A stretch of 64,000 nucleotides of DNA from JALZHR01 sp036388475 (GCA_036388475.1 DASVRT010000016.1:1-64000), one strand, 5' to 3'; shown: positions 38,757-47,624, numbered from the stretch's first letter. Notes: a model not told the origin generated them from the letters alone. A program made the numbers and translations.

Positions 38757-38785
38757 TTGATAAAAAAGTAAAGATTTGCTAATCT
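38757..38785 (+). promoter_or_regulatory. Sigma-70 type promoter of the SUF operon
   Basis: TTGATA at 38757-38762 and TAATCT at 38780-38785, 17 bp apart, lie 43 bp before the Rrf2 start codon. It is the natural place for the operon's own Rrf2 regulator to act, though I cannot identify an IscR-type operator with confidence. Confidence 0.6.
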
Positions 38786-38827
38786 ATTATTTGCTACAAA
38801 ATGCAAAATTTTTAATCGGATAAACAG

Positions 38828-39307
38828 ATGAAAATATCGGCACAGGAAGAATATGGATTGCGTTGTTTGGTACAGTTGGCAACTTTGTCCGGGAACGAAT
38901 CGCGGACTTTGCCGCAGATTGCCGAGCTGGAAGGGATTTCCGTGGCGAATGCGGGAAAGCTGATGTGGCTTTTAAATAAAGCGGGTTTTGTGCAGGCGAC
39001 GCGCGGGACGAAGGGCGGTTATAGCCTGGCGCGTCCGGCGAGCGAGATTCGCTTGAGCGAAGTCATCAAGGTTCTGGATGAAGACGTTTTAAATAAACAT
39101 TGCGAAAGCTACACGGGCGTTTTGGAGACGTGCGTTCATAAAGGCGATTGCGGCATTCGTCCGGTGATTGTCGGGCTGCACGAGATTGTCGAAAACGCTC
39201 TGTCGCAGATAACTCTGGCGCAATTGGTCGGACCTGAAAGCGCAGTTGACGCGATGTTTCATCAAATTAAGGGCATTCATCGCACCATCGAGCCGCAGAG
39301 AATTTAA
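38828..39307 (+). CDS. Rrf2/IscR-like iron-sulfur regulator
   Basis: A 159-aa Rrf2-family transcription factor with an N-terminal winged helix (about 1-80; ISVANAGKLMWLLNKAGFV, TKGGYSLARP) and three cysteines, C92, C102 and C108. These match the [2Fe-2S] ligand set of the family, though the first spacing (ten residues) is longer than in E. coli IscR. It is first in the SUF operon, 77 bp before sufB, so it probably senses cluster status and represses or activates the operon and itself. Confidence 0.9.
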   Translation: MKISAQEEYGLRCLVQLATLSGNESRTLPQIAELEGISVANAGKLMWLLNKAGFVQATRGTKGGYSLARPASEIRLSEVIKVLDEDVLNKHCESYTGVLETCVHKGDCGIRPVIVGLHEIVENALSQITLAQLVGPESAVDAMFHQIKGIHRTIEPQRI

Positions 39308-39384
39308 GCGCGGGGCAAAGCAGGCAGCGGTCGGCAGAGACGACCGGCTTTAAACTTTAAACTTTAAATATTGAACTTATTTTT

Positions 39385-40824
39385 ATGTCGACAGCAACAG
39401 AATTATTAACAAACAGGGAATATAAATACGGTTTTGTCACCGATATCGAAACGGAAACGATTGCGAAAGGCTTGTCGGAAGACACGATTCGCCTGATTTC
39501 GTCGAAGAAAAACGAGCCGGAATGGATGCTCGAATTTCGCCTGAAAGCGTATCGCCACTGGCTGAAAATGAAACAGCCCGATAATTGGGCGAATTTTAAT
39601 TATCCGAATATCGATTTTCAAAACATCAGTTATTACAGCGCGCCGAAGCAGAAGGCGAAAAAGCAGAGTCTGGACGAAGTCGACCCGGAACTCTTAAAGA
39701 CTTTTGAAAAGCTCGGCATTCCTTTGAGCGAACAGAAAATGCTGGCGAACGTTGCGGTCGATGCCGTGTTCGACTCGGTTTCGGTGGCGACGACGTATAA
39801 GAAAAAACTGCTCGAAGCGGGCGTGATTTTCTGCTCGTTTACCGAAGCGGTGCACGATTATCCCGAACTCATCAAAAAATATCTCGGCTCGGTCGTGCCG
39901 ACCAACGATAATTATTACGCGGCTTTAAATTCGGCGGTTTTTTCGGACGGCTCGTTCGTTTTTATTCCGAAAGGCGTGCGCTGTCCGATGGAGCTTTCGA
40001 CGTATTTTCGCATCAATACGCAGGATTCGGGGCAGTTTGAACGCACGTTAATTGTTGCCGAGGAAGGCGGTTACGTTGCCTATAACGAAGGCTGCACCGC
40101 GCCGCAATTCGATACGAATCAGCTTCACGCGGCGGTCGTCGAGCTGGTCGCTTTAGAGAATGCGGAAATCAAATATTCGACCGTGCAGAATTGGTATGCG
40201 GGCGACGAATCGGGCAAAGGCGGAATTTATAATTTCGTCACCAAGCGCGGCGCGTGTCGCGGTAAAAACTCGAAAATTTCGTGGACGCAGGTCGAAACCG
40301 GAAGCGCAATTACGTGGAAATATCCGTCGGTGATTTTGCAGGGCGACAATTCCATCGGCGAATTTTATTCGGTCGCGCTGACGAACAACGCGCAGATTGC
40401 CGACACCGGCACGAAGATGATTCACCTCGGCAAAAACACGAAATCGACGATTATTTCCAAAGGAATTTCCGCCGGAAAATCGAATAATTCGTATCGCGGA
40501 CTCGTGAAAATTATGCCGAAAGCCGCTGGCGCGCGCAATTACACGCAGTGCGATTCGATGCTGATTGGCGGCAAAAGCGAAGCGAACACTTTCCCGTATA
40601 TCGAGGTGATGAACAACACGGCGCGCGTCGAGCACGAAGCGACGACCTCGAAAATCAGCGAAGAACAATTGTTTTATCTGCAACAGCGCGGCATCTCGCA
40701 GGAAGACGCGGTTTCATTAATCATCAACGGTTTCTGCAAGGAAGTTTTTCGCGAGCTGCCGATGGAATACGCCGTCGAAGCGACGAAACTTTTGGGATTG
40801 AAACTTGAGGGCAGCGTCGGCTAA
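39385..40824 (+). CDS. sufB: Fe-S cluster scaffold SufB
   Basis: A 479-aa protein of full SufB length. The N-terminal SufB segment (YKYGFVTDIETETIAKGLSE) and the beta-helix core with the C-terminal family blocks (EGCTAPQFDTNQLHAAVVEL, SVALTNNAQIADTGTKMIHL) are visible, as is the FYLQQRGISQEDA end. SufB with SufC and SufD forms the SufBC2D complex that assembles iron-sulfur clusters. The stop overlaps the next gene's ATG (TAATG), so translation is coupled. It follows the Rrf2 regulator across a short repeat-bearing spacer (TTTAAAC words at 39350-39368). Confidence 0.97.
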   Translation: MSTATELLTNREYKYGFVTDIETETIAKGLSEDTIRLISSKKNEPEWMLEFRLKAYRHWLKMKQPDNWANFNYPNIDFQNISYYSAPKQKAKKQSLDEVDPELLKTFEKLGIPLSEQKMLANVAVDAVFDSVSVATTYKKKLLEAGVIFCSFTEAVHDYPELIKKYLGSVVPTNDNYYAALNSAVFSDGSFVFIPKGVRCPMELSTYFRINTQDSGQFERTLIVAEEGGYVAYNEGCTAPQFDTNQLHAAVVELVALENAEIKYSTVQNWYAGDESGKGGIYNFVTKRGACRGKNSKISWTQVETGSAITWKYPSVILQGDNSIGEFYSVALTNNAQIADTGTKMIHLGKNTKSTIISKGISAGKSNNSYRGLVKIMPKAAGARNYTQCDSMLIGGKSEANTFPYIEVMNNTARVEHEATTSKISEEQLFYLQQRGISQEDAVSLIINGFCKEVFRELPMEYAVEATKLLGLKLEGSVG

Positions 40825-41084
40825 TGGAATCTTTATTATTTGACGTGCTCGGTTGGATAGGCGCGTTCCTGCTTCTGCTGGCGTATGCGCTGGTTTCGTT
40901 CAAAAAGCTGGAAGCGGATTCGGCAGCTTACCAATGGCTGAATATTACGGCGAGCGTTTTGCTGCTGGTCAATACGATTTTTTACGGCGCTTATCCGTCG
41001 AGTTTTGTTAATGCCGCCTGGACGGTTATTGCTTTGGTCGCAATTTTGACGATTAAAAAAAGGTATGCAAAAAATACAAATTGA
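40824..41084 (+). CDS. Small membrane protein, CBU_0592-like
   Basis: An 86-aa protein with three hydrophobic helices. It has the family pattern GWIGAFLLLLAYALVS, then S-AAYQWLN, a GAYPS loop and a Trp-containing last helix, as in small CBU_0592-type inner-membrane proteins of unknown function. The start overlaps the sufB stop, and the end overlaps the RidA gene by 20 bp. A role in iron-sulfur assembly is not known; co-transcription is the only link. Confidence 0.75.
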   Translation: MESLLFDVLGWIGAFLLLLAYALVSFKKLEADSAAYQWLNITASVLLLVNTIFYGAYPSSFVNAAWTVIALVAILTIKKRYAKNTN

Positions 41085-41445
41085 AGGCGCGCCGCTGCCA
41101 GCCGGACATTATTCGCACGGAATCGTTCAGAACGGTTTCGTTTTTGTTTCCGGTCAGCTGCCGATGAATCCGTTGACGCGCGAAGTCGAAAACGGCGCAA
41201 TCGAAGCGCAAACCGAACTCGCGCTTAGAAATGTCGAAGCGGTTTTGCACGCGGCTGGAACGGATTTGAATCACGTCGTCCAGATGACGATTTACGTTTC
41301 CGATATGGAGCTTTGGGATAAAGTCAACCAGGTTTACGCGCGCATTTTGGGCGAGCATCGCCCGGCGCGCGCAATCGTGCCGGTCAAGGATTTGCACTTT
41401 GACACGAAGATTGAGATTCAGGCGATAGCGGCATTAAAAGATTGA
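41065..41445 (+). CDS. RidA family enamine/imine deaminase
   Basis: A 126-aa RidA (YjgF/UK114) protein. The whole sequence fits: AGHYSHGIVQNGFVFVSGQ at the start, IEAQTELALRNVEAVLHAAG in the middle, and the RPARAIVPVKDL loop with the substrate-binding Arg. Canonical RidA destroys 2-aminoacrylate and other reactive enamines released by PLP enzymes. In this operon it may relate to the PLP enzyme SufS; that is an inference. Confidence 0.92.
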   Translation: MQKIQIEGAPLPAGHYSHGIVQNGFVFVSGQLPMNPLTREVENGAIEAQTELALRNVEAVLHAAGTDLNHVVQMTIYVSDMELWDKVNQVYARILGEHRPARAIVPVKDLHFDTKIEIQAIAALKD

Positions 41446-41654
41446 TGAAAAACGGAATTTGCACGAAATGTGAAGCAAAGGAAGTTCACGTTGTTTCGCA
41501 GACGAGCGTGGAGATGGCTATCAATGTCGGTCGGGAAATGGCGTATCTGAGTTATTACGTTTGCACGAATTGCGGTTACACGGAGCTTTTTGTGCGGGAT
41601 TCGGAAATGCTCCGGCAAATTGCCTGGAAGTATCGGAGAATCCGCCGGGATTAG
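41445..41654 (+). CDS. Zinc-ribbon protein
   Basis: A 69-aa protein with two CxxC pairs (ICTKC near the start, VCTNC near residue 40), a typical zinc ribbon, and a helical basic tail (RQIAWKYRRIRRD). The ATG overlaps the RidA stop by one base (TGATG). A decayed paralog lies 1.8 kb downstream at 43446. Function unknown. Confidence 0.8.
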   Translation: MKNGICTKCEAKEVHVVSQTSVEMAINVGREMAYLSYYVCTNCGYTELFVRDSEMLRQIAWKYRRIRRD

Positions 41655-41701
41655 CGCGCCGAAGTGTTTACGATTATCTGAAAGGCGAATTTACGTTTGA
41701 G

Positions 41702-42013
41702 ATGAAAGTTTACAGAAGCAAAAATTTTACGGGAAAGCGCGCGTGGGAATCAATCGCCGTCGCCGATATGAACGGCGTCACGACGCGGATTCACTGGACT
41801 GACGCGCCTTACAAGTGGCACACGAACGACGGAGAAGAAGTCTTTGCGGTTTTGGACGGAACAGTCGAAATGCATTATCGCGAAAACGGCTTGGAAAAAA
41901 CGGTCGAGTTGAAAACAGGTGATGTTTTCTTTGCCGAAATCGGCTGCGAGCACGTCGCCCGTCCAATCGGCGAAGCGCGAATTTTGGTGATTGAAAAAGA
42001 AAGCAGCGTTTAA
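41702..42013 (+). CDS. Cupin-like small protein
   Basis: A 103-aa protein with a cupin core: TRIHWTDAPYKWHTNDGEEVFAVLDG forms motif 1 with its His and Glu, and GDVFFAEIGCEHVARPIGEA fits motif 2 with its His. Such single-domain cupins bind a metal and often an acidic small molecule; the substrate is unknown. ATG at 41702 is preferred over an upstream in-frame ATG at 41561, because the extension overlaps the zinc-ribbon gene and does not fit a cupin. It is 16 bp before the PhzF gene. Confidence 0.75.
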   Translation: MKVYRSKNFTGKRAWESIAVADMNGVTTRIHWTDAPYKWHTNDGEEVFAVLDGTVEMHYRENGLEKTVELKTGDVFFAEIGCEHVARPIGEARILVIEKESSV

Positions 42014-42029
42014 TAGAGAATCGGAATTT

Positions 42030-42821
42030 ATGAATCTTCAAATTTTTCAGGTTGACGCTTTTACGAAAAAGCCTCTCGGCGGCAATCCGGCGGCGGTTTG
42101 CCCTTTAAACGAATGGCTCGCGGACGAAACGATGCTGAAAATCGCGGCGGAAAACAATCTTTCCGAGACGGCTTTTTTCGTTGCTAAAGACGATTTTTAC
42201 GAGATTAGATGGTTCACGCCGAACGTCGAGATTAACCTTTGCGGTCACGCCACGCTCGCGGCGTCTTACGTGATTTTCAACTGCCTGAAGCTGGAAGACA
42301 AAATCGTCAAATTTTATTCGTCGCGCAGCGGGCATCTGAGCGTCGAGAAACAGGATGAGCTGTTGATTTTGAATTTTCCGAATTACGGTTTAAACGAAAT
42401 CGAAATGATGCCGGAATTAATCGCCGCTGCTGTCGGGAAAACGCCGCAGCAGATGTGGGAAACGCAGGGCAATATGGCGATGCTGCTGTTTGAAACGGAA
42501 GAAGATATTAAATCTTTGCAGCCCGATATGTCGGCTTTGAACAAAATTGATTTTGACGAATTTATCGTTACGGCGAAAGGCGAAAATTCGGATTTCGTCT
42601 CGCGTCTTTTCGCGCCGCGCATCGGCATTCCCGAAGACCCCGTGACGGGCGCGACGCATTGCTCGCTGATTCCGTATTGGGCTGAGAGGCTCGGAAAAGA
42701 AAAGCTTTACGCGCGCCAGTTGTCCGCGCGCGGCGGCGAATTGTTTTGTGAATTAAACGGCGAGCGCGTCAAAATCGGCGGCAACGCGGCGCTTTACTTA
42801 AAAGGCGAGATTTATATCTGA
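42030..42821 (+). CDS. PhzF family isomerase
   Basis: A 263-aa PhzF/YHI9-type protein with the two-fold diaminopimelate-epimerase-like fold. The N-terminal signature FQVDAFTKKPLGGNPAAV is clear, the catalytic Glu is E46 in NNLSETAFF, and CGHATLAA and DPVTGATHCSL are visible. Most housekeeping members act on unknown substrates. ATG at 42030 matches the family N-terminus; the frame is open to 41991 but that part overlaps the cupin gene. Confidence 0.92.
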   Translation: MNLQIFQVDAFTKKPLGGNPAAVCPLNEWLADETMLKIAAENNLSETAFFVAKDDFYEIRWFTPNVEINLCGHATLAASYVIFNCLKLEDKIVKFYSSRSGHLSVEKQDELLILNFPNYGLNEIEMMPELIAAAVGKTPQQMWETQGNMAMLLFETEEDIKSLQPDMSALNKIDFDEFIVTAKGENSDFVSRLFAPRIGIPEDPVTGATHCSLIPYWAERLGKEKLYARQLSARGGELFCELNGERVKIGGNAALYLKGEIYI

Positions 42822-42822
42822 T

Positions 42823-43440
42823 ATGAAAATTGCAATCGTTATTTTTGATAAATTTACCGACCTCGACTTGTTTCTGATGTGGGATTTGCTCAACCGCGTG
42901 CGCGTCGCCGACTGGTCGGTGAAAATTTTAGGCGAAAATGATTCGCACGTTTCGGCGACCGGAATTTCGGTGGCGACGCAAGGCGCGCTTGAAGAAGCAA
43001 ACGACGCGGACGCCGTCTTGTTTGTCAGCGGGCAGGGCACGCGCGCGAAAATGATTGATAAGGATTGGCTTTCGCGGTTTCGTCTGAATCCCGAAAAGCA
43101 ATTTATCGGCTCGATTTGTTCGGGCGCTTTGATTTTAGCCGCGCTTCGTTTGCTCGAAGGCAAAACGGCGACGACTTATCCGACGTCGAAAGCCGCGCTC
43201 GAAAGCTTCGGCGTCGAAGTCGTTGAAAAACCGTTTGTCGCCAGCGGAAACGTTGCCACGGCGGGCGGCTGTCTGGCGCAGCAGTATTTGATTGGCTGGA
43301 TAGTTGAAAATTTGGCTGATAAAGATTGGCGGGATTTGATTCTAAAATCGATTCAGCCCGTCGGCGAAGGCTTATATTTCGCGGACGCGGAAAATCTGGC
43401 GCGGCTTTACGCGCCGAAAACCGCGGCGGCGGAAGTTTAA
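42823..43440 (+). CDS. DJ-1/PfpI family protein
   Basis: A 205-aa DJ-1/PfpI protein. The nucleophile-elbow Cys is C99 in IGSICSGALILA, with a preceding FVSGQGTRAK loop. The His that often follows Cys in peptidase-type members is Ser here, so it fits the ThiJ/AraC-N-like or glutamine-amidotransferase-like subgroup. It might be an isonitrile hydratase-type enzyme or a stress protein; not decidable. It begins 1 bp after the PhzF stop. Confidence 0.85.
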   Translation: MKIAIVIFDKFTDLDLFLMWDLLNRVRVADWSVKILGENDSHVSATGISVATQGALEEANDADAVLFVSGQGTRAKMIDKDWLSRFRLNPEKQFIGSICSGALILAALRLLEGKTATTYPTSKAALESFGVEVVEKPFVASGNVATAGGCLAQQYLIGWIVENLADKDWRDLILKSIQPVGEGLYFADAENLARLYAPKTAAAEV

Positions 43441-43445
43441 AATTT

Positions 43446-43652
43446 ATGAAGGACGGAATCTGCGCAAAATGCGGCGAGCGCTAAGTTTACGCGCGTCGCG
43501 ACGGAACTTACGGACTGAACGTTCCGGTTTCGATGTTTTCCGAAACTTTGCTTGAGCTTTACGTTTGCGCTTCCCGCGGTTATCTCGGATTTGACGTGCA
43601 GAACGCGGAGAAGCTGAAGCAGATTCCCGAAACGTTTAAAAAAGTTGGTTAA
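43446..43652 (+). pseudogene. Nonsense-mutated zinc-ribbon paralog
   Basis: In one frame the sequence reads a zinc-ribbon start (MKDGICAKC), then TAA at codon 13 (43482-43484). The same frame continues open for 55 more codons to a final TAA at 43650-43652. It aligns along its whole length with the intact gene at 41445-41654: LYVCASRGY against YYVCTNCGY, and EKLKQIPETFKK against EMLRQIAWKYRR. The stop aligns with a Glu codon, so one GAA-to-TAA change explains it, and the second CxxC has lost a cysteine. Decay of a duplicate is the simplest reading. Confidence 0.85.
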
Positions 43653-43659
43653 TAAAATT

Positions 43660-44412
43660 ATGTTATTGGAAATCAAAAATTTACACGCCGGAATCGAAGG
43701 CAAAGAGATTTTAAAAGGCTTGAATTTGCAGATTAACAAAGGCGAAGTTCACGCGATTATGGGACCGAACGGTTCGGGTAAATCGACGCTGGCGAAAGTT
43801 CTGGCAGGGCATCCGAGCTACGAAGTGATGCAGGGCGAAGTCATTTACGAAGGCAGAAATCTGCTCGAATTAGAACCTGACGAACGCGCCAGAGAAGGTA
43901 TTTTTCTCGCCTTTCAATATCCGGTCGAGGTTCCGGGCGTTTCGAACTCGCAGTTTTTGCGGCTTGCCTACAACGAGAAAATGAAACATCTCGGACAGGA
44001 AGAACTCGACCCGCTCGAATTCAACGATTATCTGAAAGAAAAAGCGAAAGTCGTCGAAATGAGCTCGGATTTTTTTAAACGTTCGGTCAACGAAGGCTTT
44101 TCGGGCGGCGAAAAAAAACGCAACGAGATTTTGCAGATGGCTGTTCTGGAACCGAAGCTCGCCGTGCTGGACGAAACCGATTCGGGTTTGGATATCGACG
44201 CTCTCAGAATCGTGGCGGGCGGCGTCAATAAATTGAGAGACGCGGAAAAAGCGATAATTCTGGTGACGCATTATCAACGCCTTTTGAATTACATCACGCC
44301 GGATTTCGTGCACGTTCTGGCAAACGGAAAAATCGTCAAGCAAGGCGGCAAGGAACTGGCGCTCGAACTCGAAGAAAAAGGCTACGACTGGGTGAAAGCG
44401 GCGGGAAATTAA
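43660..44412 (+). CDS. sufC: SUF complex ATPase SufC
   Basis: A 250-aa ABC ATPase with Walker A GPNGSGKS (35-42), the signature FSGGEKKRNEI and Walker B LAVLDETDSGLD, the SufC-specific form with Glu followed by Thr. SufC drives conformational change in SufBC2D during cluster assembly. ATG at 43660 starts just before the family's LEIKNLHA; an upstream in-frame ATG at 43645 lies within the end of the zinc-ribbon pseudogene. The next gene starts directly after the stop. Confidence 0.97.
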   Translation: MLLEIKNLHAGIEGKEILKGLNLQINKGEVHAIMGPNGSGKSTLAKVLAGHPSYEVMQGEVIYEGRNLLELEPDERAREGIFLAFQYPVEVPGVSNSQFLRLAYNEKMKHLGQEELDPLEFNDYLKEKAKVVEMSSDFFKRSVNEGFSGGEKKRNEILQMAVLEPKLAVLDETDSGLDIDALRIVAGGVNKLRDAEKAIILVTHYQRLLNYITPDFVHVLANGKIVKQGGKELALELEEKGYDWVKAAGN

Positions 44413-45015
44413 ATGGACGACATTCTGCGCATAATTTTGCCCTTGTATCTGGTCGCGTATTTCGGCATCGCTTTCGTCTGGCGCTCGGTCGCGGTTTGGA
44501 AACAGACGGGCGTAAATCCTTATGTTCTGGGCAAAACCGACAACGCGCACGATTTTATCGGCGTCGTTTTTCGAATGACCTTCGCTTTGATTGTCGCGGT
44601 GATAATCGTGTTCGCGTTCTTTTCGCCGCTGTATCAATACGCCGCGCCGATAGTCTGGATTGAGCATCAGGCGGTGAAATCCATCGGGCTGTTTCTGCTC
44701 GTCGCCGCGCTGGTTTGGACGGCAATCGCGCAGATTCAGATGGGCAAATCGTGGCGCGTCGGGATTGACCGGAAAAATCGCACCGAACTAATTCAAAACG
44801 GGCTTTTCAATGTTTCGCGCAACCCGATTTTTTTCGGAATGCGCATCGCTCTGCTGGGATTTTTCCTGACGCTGCCGAACGCGATTACTTTACTGGCGCT
44901 GGTTTTGGGCGACGTTTTAATGCAGATTCAGGTGCGCCTGGAAGAAGAGTTTTTAACAAGCTCGCACGGCGAAAAATACGAGAAATATCGCGGGCGCGTG
45001 CGCCGCTGGATTTAA
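44413..45015 (+). CDS. Isoprenylcysteine carboxyl methyltransferase family membrane protein
   Basis: A 200-aa protein with four to five membrane helices and the ICMT/PEMT core: WRVGIDRKNRTELIQNGLF, NVSRNPIFFGMRI and the C-terminal LEEEFLTSSHGEKYEKYRGRVRRW, which contains the conserved E-E--L---G--Y--Y motif. Bacterial members methylate unknown lipids or protein C-termini. It begins at the base after the sufC stop, between sufC and sufD. Confidence 0.88.
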   Translation: MDDILRIILPLYLVAYFGIAFVWRSVAVWKQTGVNPYVLGKTDNAHDFIGVVFRMTFALIVAVIIVFAFFSPLYQYAAPIVWIEHQAVKSIGLFLLVAALVWTAIAQIQMGKSWRVGIDRKNRTELIQNGLFNVSRNPIFFGMRIALLGFFLTLPNAITLLALVLGDVLMQIQVRLEEEFLTSSHGEKYEKYRGRVRRWI

Positions 45016-45035
45016 AAATAACAGAGATTTATAAA

Positions 45036-46352
45036 ATGACTTCAACAGCAGAAGAAACAATTTACAGCAATTATTTTAGAGAAAGCCTGGCGCTGAACCA
45101 GCCCGAATGGCTGAAGGATTTGCGCGCAAAAGCTTTCCGGTTTTTCGCCGAAAACGGTTTTCCGACGCCGCAGAATGAAGAGTGGAAATACACGAACGTC
45201 GCGCCCGTTTCCAGTGAGCAGTGGGCAGTCGGCAATCGGCAGTCGGAAGAAATGGTGTCAAAGGCGGAAATCGCGCCGTTTGTTTTCGATGAATCGAAGG
45301 AAAGCGTTCTGGTTTTCATAAACGGCGGCTTTAACCGAAATTTGTCGAATCTTTCGGCGCTGAACGGCGCGGAAGCTTTGAGTTTTTCGGAAGCCGCCGG
45401 CAGCGAAAGATTTTCCGCGATTTTCAAAGCAAAACTGGCGAGTCTGGTCGATTTCGACAAAAACGGATTTACCGCTCTGAATACGGCTTTTATTGATGAA
45501 GGCGCGTTTTTGTTCGTTCCGAAAAACACGAAAGTCGAAGCGCCGGTGCAGTTTTTGTTTTTGACCGAAGACGGAAAAGCTTCGTTTCCGAGAGTTTTAA
45601 TCGTCGCCGAAAATTTCAGCGAAGCGACGATTATCGAAACCTACGCGCGAAGCGAAGAAACGAAATATCTGACCGCCGCCGTCGTCGAAATCTCGCTCGC
45701 GGACGAGGCGAAAATCAAGCATTATCGCGTCCAGCGCGAAAGCCACGCGGCTTTTCACGTCGGCGCGAGCGGCGCGGAAATCGAGCGCGGCTCGATTTAC
45801 GATTCGACGAATATCACGCTCGGCGCGCGTCTTTCGCGCCACGACGTTTCGGTAAAATTCAATTCCGAAGGCGGCGAAGCGTTTGTCGACGGGCTTTATA
45901 TGGTCGGAGATGTTCAGCACGCCGATACGCATTCAATCATCGACCATCAATTGCCGAACTGCGTTTCGCACCAGACTTACAAAGGCATCGTTGACGGCAA
46001 AGCGCGCGCCGTTTTTAACGGCAAAGTCTTCGTGCGCGAAAACGCTTCGGGCACGGACGCGCAGCAATCGAATAAAAATCTGCTTTTGTCGAACGACGCG
46101 CGCGTCGATACGAAACCGCAGCTCGAAATCTTCAACGACGACGTGAAATGCTCGCACGGCGCGACCGTCGGGCAGCTGGAAGAAGAAGAATTGTTTTATC
46201 TTTTGAGCCGCGGCTTAAACGAATCGCTGGCGCGCAATCTTCTGACTTACGGCTTTGCCGAAGAAATTGTGAACAAAATCGGGATTGAAACCATCAAAAG
46301 GCAATTGGACGAAGCGGTTTTGAATCGTCTGAATGCGAATTTAGAGGCATAA
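45036..46352 (+). CDS. sufD: SUF complex protein SufD with an odd insertion
   Basis: A 438-aa SufD with the family N-terminal segment (PTPQNEEWKYTNVAPV), beta-helix core, and C-terminal CSHGATVGQLEEEELFYLLSRGL. After residue 57 or so, a short stretch (SSEQWAVGNRQSEE) is coded by GGCAGTC/GGCAATC repeat DNA at about 45218-45246. This is the same type of word found in non-coding spacers, as if a spacer repeat had inserted in frame. SufD binds SufC and SufB and is needed for iron or cluster loading. Confidence 0.95.
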   Translation: MTSTAEETIYSNYFRESLALNQPEWLKDLRAKAFRFFAENGFPTPQNEEWKYTNVAPVSSEQWAVGNRQSEEMVSKAEIAPFVFDESKESVLVFINGGFNRNLSNLSALNGAEALSFSEAAGSERFSAIFKAKLASLVDFDKNGFTALNTAFIDEGAFLFVPKNTKVEAPVQFLFLTEDGKASFPRVLIVAENFSEATIIETYARSEETKYLTAAVVEISLADEAKIKHYRVQRESHAAFHVGASGAEIERGSIYDSTNITLGARLSRHDVSVKFNSEGGEAFVDGLYMVGDVQHADTHSIIDHQLPNCVSHQTYKGIVDGKARAVFNGKVFVRENASGTDAQQSNKNLLLSNDARVDTKPQLEIFNDDVKCSHGATVGQLEEEELFYLLSRGLNESLARNLLTYGFAEEIVNKIGIETIKRQLDEAVLNRLNANLEA

Positions 46353-46356
46353 AATT

Positions 46357-47610
46357 ATGGCAATGCCAAAAGAAGTTTTAGAAAAAATGAACAATTGGGA
46401 CGTTGAAAAAATTCGAAAAGATTTTCCCGTTTTATCGCAAACGGTAAACGGCAAGCCGCTGGCTTATCTGGACAATGCGGCTTCGTCGCAGGTGCCGAAT
46501 CTGGTCATCGAGCGCGGCTCGAAATATTTGCAGGAAGAACATTCGAACGTGCATCGCGGCGTGCATTATCTTTCGCAGTTTGCGACGACCGCGTATGAAG
46601 GCGCGCGCGAAAAGGTAAAGCGTTTTATCAACGCGCCGGAAGCGAAAGAATGTATTTTCGTGCGCGGCTGCACCGAGGGCGTCAATCTGGTGATGCACGG
46701 CTACGGCAGAAAATTTGTCAAAGAAGGCGACGAAATCGTCATCAGCGGAATGGAGCATCATTCCAACATCGTGCCGTGGCAGATGCTCTGCGAGGAAAAA
46801 GGCGCGCGGCTGCGCGTGATTCCTTTGAATCCGAAAGGCGAGCTGATTCCGGAAGAATACGAAAATCTTTTGAATGAGCGAACGAAGCTGGTGGCGATAA
46901 CGCACGTCGCCAATTCAATCGGCACGGTCAATCCGGTTAAGGAAATGATTGCGACGGCGCATAAATTCGGCGTTCCCGTGCTGGTTGACGGCGCGCAGGC
47001 GGTTCCGCATTTTCGCGTCGACGTGCAGGATTTGGACGCCGATTTTTACACGTTTTCCGGTCACAAAATGTTTGCGCCGACGGGCAGCGGCGTGCTTTAC
47101 GGCAAAAAAGAACTTTTGGACAAAATGCAGCCGTTTCAGGGCGGCGGCTCGATGATTCGCACGGTCAGCTTCGAGAAAACGACTTACGCCGGAATCCCCG
47201 AAAAATTCGAAGCCGGAACGCCCGCGATTGCCTCGCAAATCGGGCTCGGCGCGGCGATTGATTATCTGAATTCGATTGATTTGGATGCCGGTTTCGCGCA
47301 CGAACACGCGCTTCTGGAATACGCGACCGCAAAACTTTCGGCAATCGAAGGCGTGAAAATCATCGGAACTGCCGCAGAAAAAGCGAGCGTTTTGTCGTTC
47401 ACCATCGAAGGCGTTCACCCGCACGACATCGGCACGATTCTTGACCAATCGGGCATCGCCGTCCGCGCCGGACATCACTGTGCGCAGCCGATTATGAAAT
47501 TTTTTGAAGTTCCCGCGACGGCGCGCGCTTCGTTCGCTTTTTACAACACGCGCGAGGAAGTCGATGCTTTGGCGGAAGCGGTCGAAAAAGTGATTGAAGT
47601 TTTTGCCTGA
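46357..47610 (+). CDS. sufS: Cysteine desulfurase SufS
   Basis: A 417-aa PLP-dependent type II cysteine desulfurase. Schiff-base Lys is K237 in FSGHKMFAPTG, and the persulfide Cys is C375 in RAGHHCAQPIM. The SGMEHHSNIVPWQ loop and the VDGAQAVPH Asp region are intact. It takes sulfur from cysteine and hands it to SufU, whose gene lies 0.9 kb downstream. The start could also be the ATG two codons later (46363). The gene starts four bases after sufD. Confidence 0.97.
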   Translation: MAMPKEVLEKMNNWDVEKIRKDFPVLSQTVNGKPLAYLDNAASSQVPNLVIERGSKYLQEEHSNVHRGVHYLSQFATTAYEGAREKVKRFINAPEAKECIFVRGCTEGVNLVMHGYGRKFVKEGDEIVISGMEHHSNIVPWQMLCEEKGARLRVIPLNPKGELIPEEYENLLNERTKLVAITHVANSIGTVNPVKEMIATAHKFGVPVLVDGAQAVPHFRVDVQDLDADFYTFSGHKMFAPTGSGVLYGKKELLDKMQPFQGGGSMIRTVSFEKTTYAGIPEKFEAGTPAIASQIGLGAAIDYLNSIDLDAGFAHEHALLEYATAKLSAIEGVKIIGTAAEKASVLSFTIEGVHPHDIGTILDQSGIAVRAGHHCAQPIMKFFEVPATARASFAFYNTREEVDALAEAVEKVIEVFA

Positions 47611-47624
47611 AGCGGAAATAAATT

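Noticed and set aside
43482..43484. Recoded stop (selenocysteine or pyrrolysine) in the zinc-ribbon pseudogene
   Set aside because: The codon is TAA, not TGA or TAG, and the aligned residue in the intact copy is Glu.
43870..44667. 265-codon minus-strand frame opposite sufC and the ICMT gene
   Set aside because: Shadow of two clear genes; composition rich in Arg, Phe and His without any domain.
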